62,738 bases of DNA from contig NZ_FNZE01000021.1 in the NCBI RefSeq assembly GCF_900109175.1, positions 1-62,738 on the forward strand, written 5' to 3'. Both the position numbers and the translations under genes were made by a program. Source of the DNA: Pseudomonas linyingensis (lineage in GTDB: Bacteria; Pseudomonadota; Gammaproteobacteria; Pseudomonadales; Pseudomonadaceae). The notes beneath the pieces were generated by a model. The model was not told the origin of the DNA. It worked only from the letters and a program-made list of their open reading frames with translations, and ran no database searches. Positions within the stretch are counted from its first letter, which is position 1, and every line of letters starts with the position of its first letter. Below, piece by piece: positions 57,492 to 62,738 of the stretch.

Positions 57492-58730
57492 ATGCGCCGA
57501 CTCGTCTGCTTCAGCCTGCTGCTGCTCGGTTTCGCCGTTCACGCCGCGCCGACCGCCGATCCCCTGCGGATCGGCCTCAGCTACCCACGCACCGGCAACG
57601 ACAAGGCCGAGGGCCTCGAGCAGATGCGCGGCGCCCTGCTGGCGGTCGACGAGATCAACGCCGGCGGCGGCGTGCTCGGCCGTCCGCTGCGCCTGGAAAC
57701 CGCCAACAGCGCCTCGCGGGCGGAAACCGCGGTGAAGAATGTCGACCGCCTGCAGGCGCGCGGTGTGGTCATGGTGTTCGGCGGCGCCACCAGCGAAGAG
57801 GTGCTCGCCGCCAGCCAGCGCGCCCGCGAGCACGGCCTGCTGTACTTCGCCACCCTCGCCTACGCCAACGAGGTGACCGGCCAGCACGGCCACCGCTACC
57901 TGTTCCGCGAGTCGGGCAGTGCACACATGAGCGCCCGGGTCCTGGGCGAGTACCTGGCCATCAATCAGCCGCGCCGGCGCTATTTCCACATCACCCGCGA
58001 CGATGCCTGGGGCAACAGCATGGAGCGCGCGCTGCGCGACAGCACCGCCACCCAGGACAAGGCGCGACATGGCCGGCGCAGCCTGGCGGCCAACGCGGCG
58101 CGCCTGGCGGACATGCGCAAAGCCCTGGAGGCCGCCAGCAAGAGCGAGGCGGACATGCTGGTGCTCAACCTGCTCGGCAACGACCTGGTCAAGATGCTGC
58201 GCCTGATCGAGCAGCAGGGCCTCAACCGCCGCCTGCAGATCATCGTGCCGCACCTGACCAAGCCGCTGGTCGAACAGGCCGGGCCGGCCCTGATGGCCGG
58301 CGTCATCGGCACCGAGACCTGGACCTGGCGGGTCGCCGAGCTGGAGAAGAGCGCGGCCGGAACGAACTTCGTCAAGACCTTCATCGCCCAGCACCAGGAG
58401 TATCCCGGCAGCACCGCCGCCTCCACCTACGCCATCGTCCGCCAGTGGGCTGCGGCCGTGGAGCGCGCCCGCAGCAGCGACAGCCAGGCGGTGATCCAGG
58501 CGCTCGAGGGCCACCAGTACCAGCTGCTCAAGGGGCCGCAGGAATGGCGCGCCTTCGATCACCAGAACCTGCAGGACATCTACGCGGTACGCGTGCGCCC
58601 GCGCGACGAGATCATGAAGGGACGGCTGAAACAGGATTACTTCGAGATCATCTACCGCATGAAGGGCGAGCAGGCTGCGGTTTCCCTGGAAGACTGGGAG
58701 CAGGAACGCGACAGCCTGACTCTCGAGTAA
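57492..58730 (+). CDS. Periplasmic ligand-binding protein, branched-chain/urea ABC type (copy 1)
   Basis: Predicted 412-residue Peripla_BP_6 protein with a signal peptide ending near VHAA. It opens LRIGLSYPRTGNDKAEGLEQ, the type I fold start, with GALLAVDEINAGGGVLGRPL. It has no permease or ATPase next to it. A second copy follows 221 nt downstream and is clearly paralogous over its full length. The ATG with AAGGAAAGG upstream was preferred over a GTG two codons earlier. Ligand unknown; possibilities include amino acids, amides, urea or a sensory role with a two-component system elsewhere. Confidence 0.85.
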   Translation: MRRLVCFSLLLLGFAVHAAPTADPLRIGLSYPRTGNDKAEGLEQMRGALLAVDEINAGGGVLGRPLRLETANSASRAETAVKNVDRLQARGVVMVFGGATSEEVLAASQRAREHGLLYFATLAYANEVTGQHGHRYLFRESGSAHMSARVLGEYLAINQPRRRYFHITRDDAWGNSMERALRDSTATQDKARHGRRSLAANAARLADMRKALEAASKSEADMLVLNLLGNDLVKMLRLIEQQGLNRRLQIIVPHLTKPLVEQAGPALMAGVIGTETWTWRVAELEKSAAGTNFVKTFIAQHQEYPGSTAASTYAIVRQWAAAVERARSSDSQAVIQALEGHQYQLLKGPQEWRAFDHQNLQDIYAVRVRPRDEIMKGRLKQDYFEIIYRMKGEQAAVSLEDWEQERDSLTLE

Positions 58731-58837
58731 GCCTCTGATTTTTCGATGAAAAGGCTCTGATCCGGGGGTTTCAGGGCAGAGCCGGGCAAGCGCCACGCAA
58801 CTGACCGGCAGAGCGGCACAGCCGGTCTGGAGCGTGC

Positions 58838-58851
58838 GTGACGCACATCAC
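58838..58851. promoter_or_regulatory. CRP/Vfr-like site before the second binding-protein gene
   Basis: GTGA-CGCACA-TCAC is an exact GTGA-N6-TCAC core of the CRP/Vfr consensus, 100 nt before the start codon. The overlapping GTGCG-TGA-CGCAC is a second palindrome. Activation by the cAMP regulator Vfr is inferred. Confidence 0.55.
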
Positions 58852-58951
58852 AAAACACCCCATCCCCGCGCTAGACCAACATCTAATGCCCCCCATCTTC
58901 GCCGCCGCGTACAAGACGCTTGGGCATATATAACAACGATCTGGAGGCCCC

Positions 58952-60199
58952 ATGAAGCGCACTCTTACGGCTCTAGCCCTGTGGGCCGGACTTTGCACCA
59001 CTGCCAGTGCTGTAGATCCGATCACCCTCGGGCTGAACTACCCCCGCACCGGCAGCTACAAGGAAGAAGGCCTCGCTCAGATGCGCGGCGCCCTGCTGGC
59101 GATCGACGAACTGAATGCCAAGGGTGGCGTACTCGGCCGGCCGCTGCGCATGATCAGCCGCGATACCGCCTCGCGCCCGGAAAAGGCGGTGAACAATGTC
59201 AACCGCCTGATCGATGACGGCGCGGCGATGCTGTTCGGCGGCTCGTCCAGCGCCGTGGCGATCGCCGCCAGCAAGCGCGCCAGGGAACGCGGCATCCTCT
59301 ACTTCGGCACCCTCACCTACTCCAACGACACCACCGGCAAGAACGGCCATCGCTACATGTTCCGCGAGTGCAACAACGCGTGGATGAGCGCCCGGGTGCT
59401 CGGCGAGTACCTGTCCAAGACCCTGCCGAACAAGCGCTACTTCTACATCACCTCGGACTACACCTGGGGCACCACCACCGAAAGCTCACTGCGCCAGACC
59501 ACCGGCAGCACCGACACCAGCAAGCATCCCAGTATCAAGGTGCCGTTCCCCGGCGCCCGTCTGGCCGACTATCGCGATGCACTGACCCAGGCGGCCAGCA
59601 GCGACGCCGAAGTACTCACCCTGGTGCTGTTCGGCGACGACCTGGTGCGCGCCATGCGCATTGCCGAGGATCTCGGCCTGACCCAACGCATGCAGATCGT
59701 CGCGCCCAACCTGACCCAGAGCATCGTCGAACAGGGCGGCCCCGGCCTGATGCAGGGCGTCATCGGCACCGAGCCGTGGACCTGGCGCGTACCGGAGCTG
59801 GAAAAGTCCGAGCCCGGTATGGCCTTCGTCAAGAACTTCAGCGAACGCTACGACCTCTACCCGTCCAGCTCGGCCGCATCGGCCTACAGCATCGTGCACC
59901 AGTGGGCCGACGCGGCCACCCGCGCGCGCACCCTGGACAGCGAAAGCCTGATCAACGCCCTGGAAGGCCACAAGTACCAGCTGCTCAAGGGACCGCAGGA
60001 GTGGCGTGCCCTGGACCACCAGAACCTGCAGACGGTCTATGCGGTGAAGGTGAAATCCCGTGACGAGATCATGAAGGACCGTTCCAAGCAGGACTACTTC
60101 GAGATCGTCGGCCGCCTGGAGGGCGCCCTCGCCGCCCAGACTCCGGAAGAGTGGAAGCAGGAGCGCACCGCTGCCGGCCAGCCGCCGCAGCTGCAGTAA
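58952..60199 (+). CDS. Periplasmic ligand-binding protein, branched-chain/urea ABC type (copy 2)
   Basis: Predicted 415-residue Peripla_BP_6 protein, close paralog of the preceding gene (shared PITLGLNYPRTG opening, GLxQMRGALLAxDELNAKGG, and a near-identical end NALEGHKYQLLKGPQEWRAL). Signal peptide ends near ASA. GGAGG lies upstream of the ATG. It carries its own control region with the CRP-like site, so the two copies can be expressed differently. No transporter subunits are nearby, leaving substrate and partner open. Confidence 0.86.
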   Translation: MKRTLTALALWAGLCTTASAVDPITLGLNYPRTGSYKEEGLAQMRGALLAIDELNAKGGVLGRPLRMISRDTASRPEKAVNNVNRLIDDGAAMLFGGSSSAVAIAASKRARERGILYFGTLTYSNDTTGKNGHRYMFRECNNAWMSARVLGEYLSKTLPNKRYFYITSDYTWGTTTESSLRQTTGSTDTSKHPSIKVPFPGARLADYRDALTQAASSDAEVLTLVLFGDDLVRAMRIAEDLGLTQRMQIVAPNLTQSIVEQGGPGLMQGVIGTEPWTWRVPELEKSEPGMAFVKNFSERYDLYPSSSAASAYSIVHQWADAATRARTLDSESLINALEGHKYQLLKGPQEWRALDHQNLQTVYAVKVKSRDEIMKDRSKQDYFEIVGRLEGALAAQTPEEWKQERTAAGQPPQLQ

Positions 60200-60405
60200 A
60201 CCTCCCTCGCCCAGCCTGCCTTCGCTGTCCACGCCCGTGGCTTCGACGGCAGGCGGTCACCCCGGCACTGGACACCCCGAGCCGGGCCAGCTAAAAGAAG
60301 CTCATCCCTTGCAGTTGCGCACCAGACTGAGCATCCGCCTCCCGGGTGGCCGCAGCTGGGAATCCCGGCAGGTGCGGCACACCCGCCCGACGCCCGAGGA
60401 TTGAC

Positions 60406-61224
60406 ATGAGCAACGCCGTCGAACCCTACAAGTCCGCCCCCTTCGACCTGACCCACAAGCTGACCGTGGAAAAGCACGGCCACACCGCACTGGTCACCAT
60501 CAACAATCCTCCCGCCAACACCTGGGATCGTGACTCGCTGATCGGCCTGCGCCAACTGGTCGAGCACCTCAACCGCGACGACGACATCTACGCCCTGGTA
60601 ATCAGCGGCCAGGGCGGCAAGTTCTTCAGCGCCGGCGCCGACCTCAAGCTGTTCGCCGACGGCGACAAGGCCCGCGCCCGCAGCATGGCGCGCCTGTTCG
60701 GCGAAGCCTTCGAGGCGCTGCGCGACTTCCGCGGCGTCAGCATCGCCGCGATCAACGGCTACGCCATGGGCGGTGGTCTGGAGTGCGCGCTGGCCTGCGA
60801 CATCCGCATCGCCGAGCGCCAGGCGCAGCTGGCCCTGCCGGAGGCCGGGGTCGGCCTGCTGCCCTGCGCAGGCGGCACCCAGCACCTGGCCTGGCTGGTC
60901 GGCGAGGGCTGGGCCAAGCGCATGATCCTCTGCGGCGAGCGCCTGGATGCGGAAACCGCCCTGCGCATCGGCCTGGTCGAGCAGGTGGTCGACAGCGGCG
61001 AGGCCCGCGGCCATGCCCTGCTGCTGGCGGCGCGGGTGGCCCGACAGAGCCCGGTGGCGGTACGCACCATCAAGCCGCTGATCCAGGGCGCCCGCCAGCG
61101 TGGTCCGAGCAGCTGGCTGGCCGAGGAGCGCGAGCGCTTCGTCGACCTGTTCGACGCCGACGACACCCGCGAAGGGGTCAACGCCTTCCTGGAAAAACGC
61201 GATCCGCACTGGCGCAACCGCTGA
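60406..61224 (+). CDS. Enoyl-CoA hydratase/isomerase (DspI-like by synteny)
   Basis: Predicted 272-residue crotonase-fold enzyme. Oxyanion-hole motifs SAGADLK and GYAMGGGLE are intact, and Glu in LPEAGVGLLPCAGGTQHL fits the catalytic position. It could hydrate a fatty enoyl-CoA. Its place matches PA0745 (DspI) of P. aeruginosa, reported to make the cis-2-decenoic acid dispersal signal, but that link is synteny from memory only. The ATG has GAGG upstream; the longer frame adds 20 unlikely residues. Confidence 0.87.
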   Translation: MSNAVEPYKSAPFDLTHKLTVEKHGHTALVTINNPPANTWDRDSLIGLRQLVEHLNRDDDIYALVISGQGGKFFSAGADLKLFADGDKARARSMARLFGEAFEALRDFRGVSIAAINGYAMGGGLECALACDIRIAERQAQLALPEAGVGLLPCAGGTQHLAWLVGEGWAKRMILCGERLDAETALRIGLVEQVVDSGEARGHALLLAARVARQSPVAVRTIKPLIQGARQRGPSSWLAEERERFVDLFDADDTREGVNAFLEKRDPHWRNR

Positions 61225-61253
61225 CGCGTGCGACAAGCGCGGGAGACGCTGCA

Positions 61254-62366
61254 ATGAACGTGATTTTCGAAGAACGCCCCAGCCGCCACGGCTACCGCAT
61301 CGGCATCGCCACCCTAGATGCCGAGAAGAGCCTCAATGCCGTGTCGCTGCCGATGATCGAGGCGCTCGACCACCACCTGCATGCCTGGCAGGACGATACC
61401 GAGATCGCCTGCGTGGTGCTGCGCGCCCGCGGCAGCAAGGCCTTCAGCGCTGGCGGCGACGTCCGTCATCTGGCCGAAGCCTGCTGCGCCCACCCCGGCG
61501 AGGTGCCGCCGCTGGCGCGACGCTTCTTCGCCGACGAATACCGCCTGTACCAGCGCCTGCACCACTACCGCAAGCCGCTGCTGTGCTGGGGCCACGGCTA
61601 CGTGATGGGCGGTGGCCTGGGCCTGATGCAGAGCGCCAGCCTGCGCATCGTCACGCCCTCGAGTCGCCTGGCCATGCCGGAAATCGGCATCGGCCTGTAC
61701 CCGGACGTCGGCGCCAGTTGGTTCCTCAATCGCCTGCCCGGCCGCCTCGGCCTGTTCCTCGGTCTCAGCGCCTGCCAGCTCAACGCCCGCGACGCCCTCG
61801 ACCTCGACCTCGCCGACCGCTTCCTGCTCGACAGCCAGCAGGACGCCCTGCTGCATGGCCTGGTCCAGTTGAACTGGAGCGAGCAGGCCGACAGCCAGTT
61901 GCACAGCCTGCTGCAAGCGCTGGAAAACGAGGCGCTGGCGCAACTGCCCAGCGCCCAGCTGCTGCCGCGCCGCGAACGGATCGACCGCCTGCTCGACGTC
62001 AGCGACCTGCCGGCGGCCTGGCAGGCGCTGACCGCGCTGAAGGACGACAGCGACCCGCTGCTGGCCCGCGCCGGCGCGACCCTGGGCGCCGGCTGCCCGC
62101 TCACCGCCCATCTGGTCTGGGAACAGCTGCGCCGGGCGCCCTTCCTCTCGCTGGCCGACGTGTTCCGCATGGAGTACGCGATGAGCCTGAACTGCTGCCG
62201 CCACCCGGAGTTCGCCGAAGGCGTGCGCGCGCGGCTGATCGACAAGGACAACCGGCCGCGCTGGCACTGGCCGGACGTGGCCGCCATCCCCGTAGCCGCC
62301 ATCGAGGCCCACTTCGCCCCGACCTGGGAGGGCGAGCATCCACTGGCCGACCTCAGTGACGACTGA
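61254..62366 (+). CDS. Enoyl-CoA hydratase/3-hydroxyisobutyryl-CoA hydrolase family protein
   Basis: Predicted 370-residue crotonase-fold enzyme of the longer HIBYL-CoA hydrolase type. The motifs SAGGDVRHLAE and GYVMGGGLGLMQSASLRI are the two oxyanion/CoA blocks; PEIGIGLYPDVGASWFLNRL holds the catalytic Glu and Asp seen in HIBYL-CoA hydrolases. The length exceeds simple hydratases. Start at the ATG with GGGAG 9 nt upstream, 29 nt after the preceding hydratase, so the pair is an operon. Hydrolase versus hydratase activity cannot be decided here. Confidence 0.86.
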   Translation: MNVIFEERPSRHGYRIGIATLDAEKSLNAVSLPMIEALDHHLHAWQDDTEIACVVLRARGSKAFSAGGDVRHLAEACCAHPGEVPPLARRFFADEYRLYQRLHHYRKPLLCWGHGYVMGGGLGLMQSASLRIVTPSSRLAMPEIGIGLYPDVGASWFLNRLPGRLGLFLGLSACQLNARDALDLDLADRFLLDSQQDALLHGLVQLNWSEQADSQLHSLLQALENEALAQLPSAQLLPRRERIDRLLDVSDLPAAWQALTALKDDSDPLLARAGATLGAGCPLTAHLVWEQLRRAPFLSLADVFRMEYAMSLNCCRHPEFAEGVRARLIDKDNRPRWHWPDVAAIPVAAIEAHFAPTWEGEHPLADLSDD

Positions 62367-62385
62367 AGCGGCACTGACACCGGAA

Positions 62386-62738
62386 TGATCTTGCCCAGTT
62401 CCAGTGGACACCCCGTTAAGCGATAAACTGCAACGAGGTGAACCATGGCAAGACAAGCAACCCCGATGAAGCAAACCCGCACCCGTCATTCCCAAGCCTA
62501 CAAGGACGAAGCACTGGCTTTGGCCGAGCGAATCGGCGTCAGTAAGGCTGCCGAACAGCTCGGCCTCCATGCATCCCAGCTCTACGGCTGGCGGAGCAAG
62601 AAGCAGCAGACCCAGACCAGCAGCGAGCGCGAGCAGTCGCTGGCCGACGAGAACGCCCGGCTCAAGCGGCTGCTGGCTGAGCAAGCTGAGGAGCTGGCCA
62701 TTGTAAAAAAGGCCGCCGCGTACTTTGCCAAAAGCCTC
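62386..62738 (+). mobile_element. Left end of a second IS3-family element, cut by the window
   Basis: A probable element end begins TGATCTTGCCCAGTTCCAG shortly after the hydratase stop, followed by the transposase orfA. The right part lies outside the window, so element boundaries and target duplication cannot be tested. It differs in sequence from the complete element at 42.3 kb. Confidence 0.6.
62445..62738 (+). CDS. IS3-family transposase OrfA, 3' end outside the window
   Basis: The open frame of 98 codons runs off the window. It has a helix-turn-helix DNA-binding part (HSQAYKDEALALAERIG, VSKAAEQLGLHASQLYGWRS) and a coiled coil (SLADENARLKRLLAEQ). Near the end GTA AAA AAG supplies the A AAA AAG slippery heptamer, as in frameshifting IS3 elements. 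Start ATG with GAGGTG upstream. Confidence 0.85.
   Translation, partial: MARQATPMKQTRTRHSQAYKDEALALAERIGVSKAAEQLGLHASQLYGWRSKKQQTQTSSEREQSLADENARLKRLLAEQAEELAIVKKAAAYFAKSL

Overview
The window is a chromosomal segment of a high-GC gammaproteobacterium, almost certainly a Pseudomonas. The order nadB / algU-mucA-mucC-mucD / lepA-lepB-DUF4845-rnc-era-recO-pdxJ, together with asrA, a zinc TonB receptor, putA-putP, tctDE-opdH-tctCBA, ung and two enoyl-CoA hydratases, matches from memory the PA0744-PA0783 stretch of P. aeruginosa PAO1. Species cannot be assigned from sequence alone. No rRNA, tRNA or CRISPR array was seen.

Layout. (1) 1-5.7 kb: gentisate-route catabolic cluster on the minus strand (gentisate dioxygenase, fumarylpyruvate hydrolase, maleylpyruvate isomerase, 3-hydroxybenzoate 6-hydroxylase, OprD-type porin cut by the window edge) with a divergent LysR regulator. 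It should turn 3-hydroxybenzoate into pyruvate and fumarate. (2) 5.9-10.9 kb: an unusual bifunctional penicillin-binding protein and a lipoprotein gamma-glutamyltransferase. (3) 11.3-15.6 kb: cold-shock protein, then a PP2C phosphatase / Ser-Thr kinase / double-FHA signalling operon, then a VF530-type DNA-binding protein. (4) 15.8-21.6 kb: divergent putP and trifunctional putA, with five GTTGCA hexamers between and just before the genes (likely PutA operators). (5) 21.6-28.8 kb: ZnuD-like receptor behind a Zur-like box, Lon-type protease AsrA behind a sigma32-type promoter, a lipoprotein, cmoAB. (6) 29-38.4 kb: housekeeping and envelope-stress block pdxJ, recO, era, rnc, DUF4845, lepB, lepA, mucD, mucC, mucA, algU. 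(7) 38.8-42.2 kb: nadB, ygfX-like, sdhE, ygfZ. (8) 42.3-43.6 kb: a complete IS3-family element. (9) 43.6-55.5 kb: tricarboxylate uptake and use, namely tctDE, opdH, tctCBA, an AbrB-family membrane protein, then tcuR-tcuA-tcuB for tricarballylate oxidation. (10) 55.5-62.7 kb: an IS5-type remnant, a lipoprotein, ung, two tandem orphan periplasmic binding proteins, two enoyl-CoA hydratase family genes, and the start of another IS3-family element.

Most notable. The algU operon lacks mucB: mucA is followed after 24 nt by mucC, and the predicted MucA also lacks the C-terminal segment that MucB binds, so both halves of that regulatory contact are missing together. A tripartite tricarboxylate transporter sits next to tricarballylate oxidation genes that lack the usual MFS carrier. 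PutA carries its own DNA-binding domain and PruR is absent from the locus. A-rich motifs typical of Hfq/Crc catabolite repression lie at the starts of putP, opdH, tctC and the 3-hydroxybenzoate hydroxylase. The kinase carries three copies of a 53-residue extracytoplasmic repeat.
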